Made by a program: the position numbers and the translations under genes
Notes under the pieces: model-generated
The model's database searches: none
Seen by the model: only the letters and a program-made list of their open reading frames with translations
What the model was told of the DNA's origin: nothing
Part shown: positions 52,201 to 62,605 of the stretch, one piece after another
Layout of the letters: each line of letters opens with the position of its first letter
Numbering within the stretch: the stretch's first letter is position 1
From: Myxocyprinus asiaticus
Lineage: Eukaryota; Chordata; Actinopteri; Cypriniformes; Catostomidae
DNA length: 64,000 bases
NCBI RefSeq assembly: GCF_019703515.2
Contig: NC_059373.1
Location: 15,946,281-16,010,280, forward strand
Direction of reading: 5' to 3'

Positions 52201-55200
52201 AGAGAGGTGACCAAGAACCCGATGGTCACTCTGGTTGAGCTCCAGAGATCATGTGTGGAGATAAGAGAAACTTGAAGGACAGCCATCACTGCAAAACTCC
52301 ACCGATCTGGGCTTTATGGCAGAGTGGCCAGATGGAAGCCTCTCCTCTGTGCAAGACACATGAAAGCCTGCTTGGAATTTGCAAAAAAGCATCTAAAGGA
52401 CTCTCAGACTGAGAAACAAAATTCTCTGGTCTGATGAAACGAAGATTGAACTGTTTGGCCTCAATTCCAAGCATCATGTCTGGAGGAAGCCAGGCACCGC
52501 TCATCACCTGCGCAATACCATCCCAACGGTGAAGCATGGTGGTGGTAGCATCATGCTGTGTGGGTGTTTTTCAGCGGCAGGGACTGGGGGACTGGTCAGG
52601 GTTGAAGGAAAGCTGAACGCAGCAAAATACAGAGATATCCTTAATAAAAACCTGGTCCAGAGCACTCGGGACCTCAGGCTGGGCTAAAGGTTCACCATCC
52701 AACAGGACAATGGCTCTAAGCACACTGCCAAGACAACGCAAGAGTGGCTTAGGGACAACTCTGTGAATGTCCTGGAGTGGACCAGCGAGAGCCCAGACTT
52801 GAACCCAATCGAACATCTCTGGAGAGACCTGAAAATGGCTGTCCACCGACGGTCCCCATCCAACCTGACAGAGCTTGAGAGAATCTGCAGAGAAAAATGG
52901 CTGAAAATCCCCAAATCCAGGTGTGCAAAGCTTGTCGCATCATACCCAAATAGACTTGAGGCTGTAATTGCTTCCAAAGGTGCTTCAACTGAGTACTGAG
53001 ATAAGGGTCTAAATGCTTATGTCAATGTGATGGTTCAGTTTTTTTTTCTTTTTAATAAATATGCAAAGTTATCAAAAATCTGTTTTTTGCTTTGTCAGTA
53101 TGGGGTATGGAGTGTAGATTGAAGTGGAAAAAAAAATTAAAGCATTTTAGCATGAGGCTGCAACAAAATAATGAAAAAGAAATTAAGGGGTCTGAATACT
53201 TTCTGAATGCACTGTATTTTCTCTTGTTTTCTCATGTCAGGGCAGGGGTGATGGATTATTTTCATTCATCACTTGTACATACAAATGACTGCAAAATTTG
53301 AGCGCTGAGTAATCAGCACATATCGATACACTAAAGTATTCTGTACTTAATTTGACGATGAAGGTGTTCCTTTAAGGTAAGGAATATACAACTTTTGCAA
53401 TGTCACCTCTACACTCATGGAGAACAGAAATAAAGATTGCTTTTATACGTGTGCTCTCTTGTAGTCAGTGTTAAATAGTTCAGTGCTGAACTCCAGTCAG
53501 TTGGGGAATTCGCCCTTCTACCCAGGAAAGACCACATATGGAGGAGCTGCTGCGATCAGAACAGCTCGTACACGTCCTGCTACCCCTTACCAGGTCTGCA
53601 CAATCATGTCAATGTTAAACTCTGAAATGTGAATAAATAAGCATAACTTTGCAAAATATATTGTTTGTTACATTATCAGTCGAAATGCATGTGTTGGTTT
53701 CAGTCCCTCTTTTGACTGATGCAGCATTCTGGTCTTTGGTTCCTCAGCCTCCAGTTAGGAGACAGATAAAAGCAAAGCCAGCTGGAGCTCAACCTTGTGG
53801 AGTAACCAGTGCTACAGCTAGACGCATCCTTCAGTCCCTGGAACGCATGTCCAGCCCTCTTGCTGTGAGTACACAGACTGTGCTCACTCATCTAGATTCC
53901 ACATTTTAATACTCAGCATATTGGTGGGAAAAGGGAATAAAAAAATGTCAGTTGAGAAAACACTTCTGTTCCTGTCAAATCATTGCTAACTGAATGAAAA
54001 ATGGCATTACATTTTGGCAAAAATAATATACTTCATTAACTTGTTATTGTTACCTTTTCAGGATGCAAAAAGAATTCCATCTACAGTTTCTTCACCTTTG
54101 TCAACAGTAAGTGCAATATCAGTTTTACATTGCAACATTGTCAAGTTGTCTTCAATTAAGTTCTTTTCAAGTCACTACAGTTTTTGAAAGTTAATTGTTT
54201 TATCTTTCAGTCACTGAATCACACAGACCTTGACATTTCAAATTTCCAGTCGAAGAGGAAAAGGGTAAGTGTATCTTTAAAAAAATAAAGTGTCTTAAAA
54301 CGTGAACACTACCACAGCCATTAAAGATTCATGTGTCCACGCCACGGAGTGCCCGTTAAAAGGAGTAGAAGGGCTTGTCCTTTGTTTTAAAAAGAGAGAT
54401 CATAGATGTATAGCTGACCTAGAGTAGTTCCTTGTTGTTGATTCTTACTGCCTAAAACTAATTCTGTGCCTTAGTATGTCTTGTAAAATTGGCAACATTC
54501 ACTTTTGCTTGTGCTGATTGTTAACAACTGTGGCAGCTGGCCTCTAATCCCAAACAATATCCTCATTCATCAAGCACCAGCAGCCTAAAGTCTATATAAC
54601 CATTTGTGACAGATGTCCCTAGTCCAATATATCCTGAGCTGTGAGCATGTTCAAGTTTGCACTCTTACACATCACAGTAAATAGATGCTTGTATTTACAA
54701 AATCCATGAGTTAACATTGTAACACTAGTAGGATTCAGAGATTGTTTTAGATATGCATATAGATGTTTAGTTCAAGAAAAACTCAAAATTGTAAACCAAA
54801 TATTTATGGCACTATACCTGTATGGCACTAGGTCAAATGCAAACTAATACAGTAAAACTCAACAAGAACTTTTCCAAAAACCTTGTTGGATGGCAAGAGG
54901 AGCACAGGGAACGTGTGAGGGCTAAACAAAAGCTGCCAAAATTCAAAATAAGGGTTATTGCAAATTCTACAAGAAGCTTGGGAAAATATTTGTTTTTATT
55001 AATTGAGATGTTGCTCCATTTACTTACAGCTGGAGTCATCAGTCCCTCCTGTGCAGAAGCTGGTGGTCCCAGCAGCTGCTGCAGTGTCTGGTAACCGTTC
55101 GATGTCCTTCAGACCATCACTCACCCCAGGTGGAGTTAACAGAGTCTTCGAAAAAACCAACAGAGAGAATGTGAGTACAATATTCAACCCATTGTACACT

Positions 55201-58200
55201 GTATAATTTTAACACACCTACTTCAAAGAGCAGAAAGCAGATATTTTTTGATGCACCCCTTTTAATTAATTAAATAGAATACTTTTTTGTGTTAAAATTA
55301 GTTTAAAAAAAAACTAAAATACACAGAACACCTTCAAAACAGAATTTAAATTAATTCTATACATGAAATACATTGAAAGTGCAAAAAATCAAGTGGATTA
55401 TAGCAAACACATCTGTAATTTGAGCTCTTCACTGTAACAGTGAGCTAAATGACTTTTCTCTTCCTTTTGCAGCCTGCAAGACAATCCCCTCCAATTTCAG
55501 ATCAGGCTCCCCCTCCCAGGTAAGAATGTTTTCATGGTTGTTTGAGTTATGTCTGATAGCCTAAAAGAGAAGATAATCACACATTATGGTTAAGCTTTTC
55601 TTGCCTCAGTAATCTTTGTAAACTGTGCCATCATCTCCTAAACTCCTGTGTCCCCAGCACGAGCAGTTTGTCCTACCCCTTGTCCAGCACCCCAGCGGCC
55701 AGCAGCTCTGGTTCAGGAGGGGGCAAAATGAAGAGAGAAAGGACCGCAAGACCTTCTACCAAACGACTTGATGATGAGGTCAGAGACTGTGGGCCAAACG
55801 CTTTGGACAGAACTTTGAAAATTTGAATCTGGAGTGGTTCATCACAATAGTTTGATACTGCTGTTCTCACATAGGCTGTTCTCCTTTCAGGTTGCTGAAG
55901 AACCAGACTTGCCTCCGGCCTCACTCCCCAGTAATTTCACATTGCCCTCCTTTAGTTTCTCCTCTCCTCCTCCCACCTTCTCACTGACCTCCAGCACAAC
56001 ACCACTTACAACTGTCTCTAAAGGTCCTGCAGCAAACAAGGTAGGTGTTGACTGTTTCAAGTGTCTTCTCAGCAAACTGACTGAGGCTCTTATGGAGCAA
56101 ATATGTTGAACAATATTTTGCACAAAATATATAGGCAATTATTTCTAACACAACTGATTTCTAAACTTTTTTTTGTTGTTGTTGTTAATCAGGAGCCAGC
56201 TGCACCATCCTCACCCCCATCTGTCCCCTTCACGTTTTCTTCACCTTTTGTTAAGGCAACAGCTGCCAGTCCTCCATCTTTTTCTCCATCAGTAAGTCTC
56301 CTCAGTACTTTTTGTGCCTTATACATTTAACACAAAAACAAGCATCAATAGAATTATTATTTTTTCCCTTATACAGTCTGGATTCACCTTCAGTGCACCT
56401 ACCATGAAAACAGGACTCTCTTTCTCCAACGGGAATATCACCCCAACAGTAGTGCCAGGTATGGCTTGTTTTGCCAAGCAGATGAGTTCTAATTTGAGGT
56501 CAGTTAATAGAGTCCGCCTCATTTCTTTCCTGCATGTTTTGCAGTCAAATCAGCTGCCAGTGAAGAAAAGGAGATTGAAGAACCCTTCAAACCTGCAAAA
56601 GTCTTAAAACAGGGCAGTGTGCTGGATATACTGAAGGGACCTGGTAAGATTTGCTCTTCTTGTCATTTAAATCTTGTTTGTTAACGGAATGGTTCACCCA
56701 AAAATGAAAATTGTCATTTATTCCCCTGATGGAGTTCCAAACATGTGGCTCACTGACTTTTGTGGAACACAAAAGGATATATTAGGCAGAATGTTGGCCT
56801 CAGTCACCGTTCACTTTCATTGCAATTTTTAATTTTTTTTCCCCTCCATACAGCAAAAGTGAACGATGTCAAAGGCTAACATTCTGCCTGACATCTCATT
56901 TGTGTTCCACAGAAGAAAGTCATACGGGTTTGGAACAACATGAGTGCGAGTAACTGAAGACAATTTTCATTTTTGGGTAAACTGTCCCTTTAATGCATTG
57001 AAAATTTAAGGTTTGAAAGGATTTGCCCTGAAAACATGTTTCTTTTGCATGCGTTTGTTTGCTTTTTCTATTCTGTAGGATTTTCGTCCCCTTCTCAGAG
57101 CTCAGCTGACAAACCCTTACAGACCGCATCATTGACGCAGAGTACAACCTCTGCTCCTCTTTCTGGTTTTGGTGATAAATTTAGACCTCCTGCAGGATCA
57201 TGGAGCTGCGGCACTTGCCTGTTGCAAAACAAGTCCTCAGACAATAAATGTGTGGCTTGTCTCGCACCACAACCCATTACAGACTCTAAATTGGACAGTA
57301 AACCTGCTAAGACCTCTGCAAGCATCAGTTCTCTCTTTGCCCCTCCAGCTGGTAGCTGGGAATGTGACACATGTCTGGTCAGCAACAAACCAGAAGTGGT
57401 TAAATGCGTAGCTTGTGACACAGCCAAACCTGGGACTGGAGTAAAATCCAGCCTGACTCTACCGGCTCTCTCTGAGACCACATCCACGCCCTTTGCTGCC
57501 CCTTCAGCCTCCTCTATAACCACTGTGAGCACCACTTCTACAGCAACTGGACTGTTAGGGTTTGGGGACAAATTTAAGAAACCACAGGGGGCTTGGGATT
57601 GTGATGTGTGCTGTGTTCAAAACAAGGCGCAGGATGTGAAATGTGTTGCCTGTCAGACCCCTAAACCAGGTAAGTTTCCAGTGTTGCTGTTTTTTTTATT
57701 TTTATTTTTTTTTTTTTTTTGAGTGAGTAAAAACACAATGTGTCAAAGCAGCAAAGAATAATCACAACAGCATTCTGATATATGTCTGTTTGTTCTTCTT
57801 AATGGCATTCAGAAAAAGCTGTTTTTGTATGCTCTTTATGAAATGAAAGCAGGGAGAAATTAAACTTCTGCAGTGGGGCTGCTCAGTAATGGTGAAAAAT
57901 TAGTTATTTTGCTCTACAATTATTAATCATGATTATTGTCATTTTTTATTAGGGATGCACAATTTAGACAAAAAAAAAAAATCACTTGCTTGGCACTGCC
58001 TAGATATCAGAATAAGAATGAGCTTTATTGCTAAGTGTGCTCATGTACACAAGGAATTATTTCTGGTGATAGGAGAAACAAGCAAGTGCACACAGAACAT
58101 TACAGTATATATCAATACTAAAAGAACAACAAACAAAAAAAAAAAATATATATATATATATATAATGCATTAAACTGCAGCTCTCATGCTGAACAAGATG

Positions 58201-61200
58201 TTAAACCTACAAACTAGTAAATCATTTATTTTTTTATTTAAAATTAAGTAATGTTTTGCCCAAGCTTTACTGACAATATAAGAGTTTAATCTGTATGGTG
58301 TTTGCTCTTGAGTCCTCTAAGAGATTTTTTTTATTTTGTATTATTATTAGGGCTGTGAATTGATTAAAAAAAAAAAAAAAAAAAACTAATCACACATTTT
58401 TCTGCGATTAATTGTGATTAAATTATGGTACACGATACATTACAACAAACATTTAAAAAAAATAATCAAATATATTTACTTTATACTTTGTCTCAAAGAA
58501 CTTGCAATACATTTAGTCATTTATTTTAATTATTAAAATATGTACATTTTAAAATGTCTTTTTTGTTTTTGGTTAGACACATTTTTACAGGTATTACTCT
58601 TTTTTATACAAGTATATGTGTACATGCCATAAAATCAGTGGACAATTACAATTTGGTCAATCTTCTGGGGTTTTCCAGTTTACTTTTTTTTTTTTTTTTA
58701 ATAATAGGATCAAATGGGCAGATTCAATTCATATCAAACTTTATTGGCAAGAGAAACTAAAATGTACATTGCCAATGCATACTTAGACACTATACATACA
58801 GATATAAAATATATTGAATGCTGAAGTTTAATTTGCTGAAGTTTAAAATCTCAAAACTATTGTTTTCTCTGGCTGCTGTTCAGTCTCTACAAGGATACCT
58901 GACAGCAGCTTGCTGAACGGAAAGGTCCTTCTCACACATACGCAGGGTCTCTCTTGGGCAGTTTTGCTTTTGAAACGGGTTCAGATGAAAGTGAGTGTTT
59001 ACGCACAATGCGAAGAGATACATCAGCTTGCCTTATCGCTTGCTCACTTGCGGATGAAGAATCATCATTCTCTGTACAGTAAATCCGCTCTGTGTTTATT
59101 ATGCCTGGGATGTGCACTGCTACTCACAATCAATTTCTTTGAGGATGTGCAGTTGAGCCAAGCAAGTACCTCCTGAAAATGTATTTATGCCAGTGTTGGC
59201 CACAGAAAGTGGGGAAAAACAGTGAAGTTTTGCCCATTGTACAAAAGTACCTGGATTTGTTCCTGGCAGACAGCAGATACCGTAACCCCGCCCCCACCCT
59301 AATCAGAGCCTGTAAGGCTGAGTAGCCTGCCAGGAAAAACTCGATATACCTTTCTCCTATCGCTTGAAGTTTCAGGAAGTAAAAAAAAAAAATTATACTG
59401 CATACAATTTTTTATGTGTTAAGCAAAAAATATTAATTGCAGAAATTAACATGTTAAATTTCCCAGCCCTAATTATTATTATTGTTAATGTTATGACCTA
59501 TTTTTGAAATCTATACTGTTTTGCTTGTTTCACACTGAAGCTCCAATCTGGAATGTACATGCTTGTGAAATTTAGAATGTACAGATGAAAACAGTAAACT
59601 GTTTAGTAATTTTGACCATGTGGATGATGTGAGTTTACAGTTAAAACTGAGAGGGGAAAAATTAAGTCCTAGTATTATCTGGCCTGATTTTCTGATATTG
59701 GACACAAAGTTACTAATGCCAATAATTGCTGATTCTGAAATGGGTAGTGTTTGTGGTATTACAGGAGCTGTAGCCACACTGGCCCCAACTCCTGCCTCTG
59801 CACCTGCAAGCACTGCTGCACCTTTGTTAGGTTTCGGAGACAAGTTCAAGAAACCTGAAGGGAGCTGGGATTGTGAGGTGTGCTGTGTTCAGAATAAGGC
59901 AGAGGACCAGAAGTGTGTGGCCTGCCAGTCAGCAAAACCAGGAGCTAAAGTAGAATCCAAAGGTAATGTGCATTGCAATCATATTTCCAGATGTCATTTC
60001 AGGCTTTTTGTGCAAGGTTCAGCTTTAGAGAACTATTGGGAAGAACTCTTTCAATTGTACGTTGTAAAATGCTGATGACCTGTATTCCTGTTGTGTTTCA
60101 GGTTTTAGTTCTTTTGGCATTCAGTCCAACAGTACAGACTCGAGCTCATGTGGTTTCAAGTTTGGTACCGGCTCTATGGACTCAACCTCTGCTGGACTAA
60201 AGTTTGGGGGCACTTTTTCAGATTCTTCCAACACAGGAGGATTTAAATTTGGATTGGGGTCCTCTGGTGACTCCACCTCAAATTCAGGATCCTTCAAATT
60301 TGGAGTCTCTTCCTCAGATGCCTCTTCTGGTGGCATCAAACTTGTTAGTACCTCCTCAGAAACCACAGCAGCAAGCACAAGTTCAACAGGGGGCTTTAAT
60401 TTTGGTAGTTCTTTGACCACAACTCTTGCATCAACAAATGAAGAGAAGGTGGCTGAGTCTCAGGATTCTAGTGCGGGATTTAAATTTGGTGGCAGTGGTG
60501 GAATCACTTTTGGCTCTGAAAACTCTGGATTTTCATTTGGAGCTAAACCTATTGAGAAAACAAGTTCCAATTCATCATTTAGTTTCTCAGTGCCTGAGTC
60601 CAAGGCAAAGAAGGATGATGCTCCTGCTCCCTCAGAAACCGTTTCAACCACCACCACAACAACAGCAGCAAACACCATCACCACCACAACAACAGCAGCA
60701 AACACCATCCCTGATTTTGGCAAAGTAACTGAATCTTCTCCATCTGCCCCAAAGTTTAGGGGACCAGCAGCTAAAGAGCCAACACGGGTGACGTCTCCCT
60801 TCACCTTTGGAAAACCAGAAGAGAAAAAGGATGCCTCCATGCCCTCTGTTACGTTCTTATTCAATTCTGCCAAGGACGCTGAGAAATCAACAGCATCCTT
60901 GGGCTTCTCTTTCAGCAAGTTGGACCCTCCAAAAGATCTTCACAAGACTACATTTGCATTTGGTAAACCTGCTGAATCAACAGAACCCCCAAAGCCATCG
61001 TTCGGTTTTGGACAGAGTGTGGCAGGTAAGTGAGACCAGGTGTTTAGTGCTTTTTCTTAAAGTGATAGTGTACCCAAAAGTAGTCATTTTATCACCCTAA
61101 TGTTGTTTCAAAACCATATGACAGTCTTATGTAACACAAAATAAGATGTTAGGAAGTTTGTTCATGTTATTCACCATTCACTTTCATTGCCATTCATTTT

Positions 61201-62214
61201 TAGTTGCAAAGTTTGACTCTTATGTACTTTCCAGACACTACTGCTCTAAAGCCAGCTTTTGGCTTCATGGCCAACTCTTCAAGCACCCCTGCTTCCTCCA
61301 GCTCCACCCCCAGCCTTTTTGGCACCCCCACTACTTCTTCCCTGGTCCCCAACCCTGCTCCAACAAGTACCTTTATATTTGGTCAAAATTCCTCCTCTGA
61401 ACCTGCCCCAGCAAAGACTTTTGTGTTTGGACAGCAGCAGGACAGCCAGCCAGCACCTTCTGTTGCACCTACCACAGCACAACCTTTCCAATTCGGCTCA
61501 GGCTCAAACTCGGCCGCCCCTGCTTTCACCTTTGGTGCTGCTGCGTCCTCCACGCCAGCCTCTGCTGGTTAGTTTACCACCAAATATCCCATTCTGTCTT
61601 AAATGCTTCTGAGCTTTGAGTTAACAAAAGGATGTCATAACATTTACAGAGTTTCCATGGTCATTGAAAATAGTCTTTTTTTATCTTTTTTTACTTTTCT
61701 GGGACTTCAAATCACAGTCTTAAAAGTTAAGGAAAGTTCTAAGAAAATGTAGATATTTATAGTTAAGCTCTGCTCTAAAATATTGCAAAATTTAGATGTT
61801 GCTCTTGCATACACACCATAGTGATGTCAGATTTGTGAATGAATCATTCAGACCAATTTGTGAACCAGGTCAATTGATTCATTGCTAATAACCAACTCTA
61901 AAGAATGATTCATTAGTGAATTGGTCTAAATTTGAACGATTTTTAAACATCAATATGAAGTAATCACCAATGATTGGTAAGGTCATGGAGATTCATTGGT
62001 CAAAAAGCATGAAACATAGTTCTGGTAAAAAAAATAAAAATAATGGGGCCTGGGTAGCTCAGTGGTAAAATACGCTGGCTACCACCAGCTAGTTCGCTAG
62101 TTCGAATCCCAGGGTGTGCTGAGTGACTCCAGCCAGGTCTCCTAAGCAAATAACAAAATTGTAATTACAAATTGGCCCAATATAATGGCCCAATATTGGC
62201 CCAACCAAATATAT

Positions 62215-62283
<69 letters not shown>

Positions 62284-62605
62284 ATATATATATGAATATG
62301 ACAATGACTTCTGTGTTTTATGGTACTTTTGTCTCTTTCAGCTCCTGCTTCCTCTGCCAACCATTCCCCATTTGTCTTCAGTTCTGCCACACCCTCATCT
62401 GGCTTTGGCACTGGGCAGACCCCCATCTTTGGACAGGGAACGTCTCAGAGCAGTGCTCCTGTGTTTGGGTTAGCAGCACCTTCATTTCCAGCCACAGCCT
62501 CCCCAGCCCCTGCCTTTGGAGCCAAGCCCAGTTCTGCCCATGTATTTGGCCAGCAAGCCAACCCTACATCTACATTTGGATCTGCTGCTGCCTCCACAGG
62601 CCAAG
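42400..62605 (+). CDS. nup153: Nucleoporin Nup153, N-terminal ~1,369 residues; gene runs off the window
   Basis: Twenty coding exons, all in phase: 42400-42477, 46647-46863, 49987-50271, 50493-50626, 53465-53593, 53748-53864, 54062-54106, 54211-54264, 55030-55170, 55473-55519, 55658-55778, 55891-56040, 56193-56291, 56377-56458, 56545-56643, 57079-57669, 59765-59962, 60102-61025, 61235-61567 and 62342-62605. The N-terminal region carries the pore-targeting segment ([20 protein letters not shown]) and the strongly conserved [18 protein letters not shown]. Four RanBP2-type zinc fingers occupy roughly residues 638-665, 690-717, 770-797 and 829-857. FxFG/FG repeats follow to the last visible exon. 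The protein sits in the nuclear basket, binds lamins, Ran and importins, and takes part in transport and chromatin contacts. Human NUP153 is 1,475 aa, so about 100 residues (the FG-rich end and basic tail) should lie beyond 64000. The exon 20 donor (GTCAGT) leaves the frame in phase 1. Confidence 0.96.
42478..46646 (+). other. nup153 intron 1
   Basis: A CG-rich first 350 bp (downstream promoter) is followed by a compound microsatellite and long stretches without recognisable transposons. The block at about 45280-46130 looks repeat-free and could contain regulatory sequence. The minus-strand open frame at 46211-46567 resembles no known protein. Confidence 0.5.
43161..43217. repeat. (CT)n(CA)n compound microsatellite
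   Basis: CT run (43161-43182) passing directly into a CA run, in nup153 intron 1. Confidence 0.95.
46957..47663. mobile_element. Inverted-repeat element (AGCCrCTTTTCCACCAT termini), 707 bp
   Basis: The left end AGCCACTTTTCCACCATTGG and the inverted right end AGCCGCTTTTCCACCATCGG match over about 23 bp. No coding capacity. It lies in nup153 intron 2 and just precedes the hAT-like element. A shorter relative is at 29049-29397. Confidence 0.75.
47728..48983. mobile_element. hAT-like non-autonomous transposon with 8-bp target duplication
   Basis: TAGGGCTGG at the left and CCAGCCCTA at the right form terminal inverted repeats. The element is flanked by exact 8-bp copies of ATGTGCAC (47720-47727 and 48984-48991), the duplication size of hAT elements. 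The 1,256-bp interior has no transposase. It lies in nup153 intron 2. Confidence 0.85.
50627..53464 (+). other. nup153 intron 4
   Basis: Contains the Tc1-like element (51610-53214). A sequence with ATTGCAATTTCGATTTG (about 50690) and AAATCGCAGCCC...TTTTGCAGCCCTT (about 51515-51595) looks like the ends of another fish DNA transposon, broken and diverged. Confidence 0.55.
51610..53214 (+). mobile_element. Tc1-like transposon, 1.6 kb, dead transposase
   Basis: CAGTGCATTCAGAAAGTATT at the left end is an exact inverted copy of the right end, and both ends are flanked by TA (51608-51609 and 53215-53216), the Tc1/mariner target. Length is 1,605 bp, typical of an autonomous Tc1 element. The interior has plus-strand transposase remnants in several frames: a helix-turn-helix region (about 52027-52275, [16 protein letters not shown]) and a C-terminal DDE region (about 52763-52999, [15 protein letters not shown]). 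Frameshifts and stops separate them, so it is inactive. It lies in nup153 intron 4. Confidence 0.93.
56681..56993. mobile_element. Foldback MITE in nup153 intron 15
   Basis: Runs TTAACGGAATGGTTCACCC to the inverted GGGTAAACTGTCCCTTTAA, 313 bp with TTAA at both ends. It ends 85 nt before the zinc-finger exon. Confidence 0.82.
57079..57669 (+). other. nup153: nup153 exon encoding zinc fingers 1-3
   Basis: This single 591-bp exon encodes three RanBP2-type zinc fingers, each with the pattern W-x-C-x(2)-C-x(10)-C-x(2)-C: GSWSCGTC...[14 protein letters not shown]...VKCVAC and GAWDCDVC...VKCVAC. Fingers 1 and 3 are preceded by a GFGDKF(R/K)(P/K)P spacer; finger 2 follows [11 protein letters not shown] instead. 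In Nup153 these fingers bind Ran. All twelve cysteines are present. Confidence 0.93.
58348..59471. mobile_element. hAT-like non-autonomous transposon with 8-bp target duplication
   Basis: The element runs TAGGGCTG...CAGCCCTA and is flanked by ATTATTAT on both sides (58340-58347 and 59472-59479). The termini match those of the element at 47728, but the internal sequence differs. It is 1,124 bp with no transposase. It sits in nup153 intron 16, between the exons for zinc fingers 3 and 4. The target is low-complexity, so the duplication is slightly less certain. Confidence 0.78.
59765..59962 (+). other. nup153: nup153 exon encoding zinc finger 4
   Basis: This 198-bp exon carries the [19 protein letters not shown] spacer plus finger, with CVAC as its second cysteine pair. 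It is closely similar to finger 3 of the preceding exon, which suggests exon-level duplication. It is separated from finger 3 by a 2.1-kb intron that contains an hAT-like insertion. Confidence 0.92.
60651..60710 (+). repeat. 30-bp in-frame tandem duplication in nup153 exon 18
   Basis: The two 30-bp units differ only at the last base. They encode a repeated ten-residue Thr/Ala/Asn segment ([10 protein letters not shown]) inside the FG domain. Confidence 0.9.
61062..61202. mobile_element. Half of a foldback MITE in nup153 intron 18
   Basis: AGTGATAGTGTACCCAAAAG and CACCATTCACTTTCATTGCC are the left-arm motifs of the same family; the right arm is missing. It ends about 32 nt before exon 19. Confidence 0.6.
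62046..62175 (+). mobile_element. Truncated tRNA-derived SINE
   Basis: The head GGCCTGGGTAGCTCAGTGGT and GTTCGAATCCCAGG match the SINE at 32031, but the body stops at the ATTGGCCC region and passes into an (AT)n tract. In nup153 intron 19. Confidence 0.72.
62208..62292. repeat. (AT)n/T-rich tract
   Basis: AT run with a T17-type interruption, ending about 50 bp before nup153 exon 20; it follows a truncated SINE. Confidence 0.92.

Larger units (their letters stand above)
60102..62605 (+). other. nup153: nup153 FG-repeat exons (exons 18-20)
   Basis: Three exons (60102-61025, 61235-61567, 62342-62605) encode low-complexity Ser/Thr/Gly/Ala sequence with repeated FKFG, FNFG, FSFG, FTFG, FAFG and VFGQ motifs, the natively unfolded FG domain that binds importin-type receptors. 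One repeat reads GGIKLV where an FxFG would be expected, so it is a decayed unit. A 30-bp tandem duplication occurs at 60651-60710. Confidence 0.92.

Noticed and set aside
57095..57571. 158-codon minus-strand open frame across the nup153 zinc-finger exon
   Set aside because: Antisense of real coding sequence with conserved zinc fingers on the plus strand.
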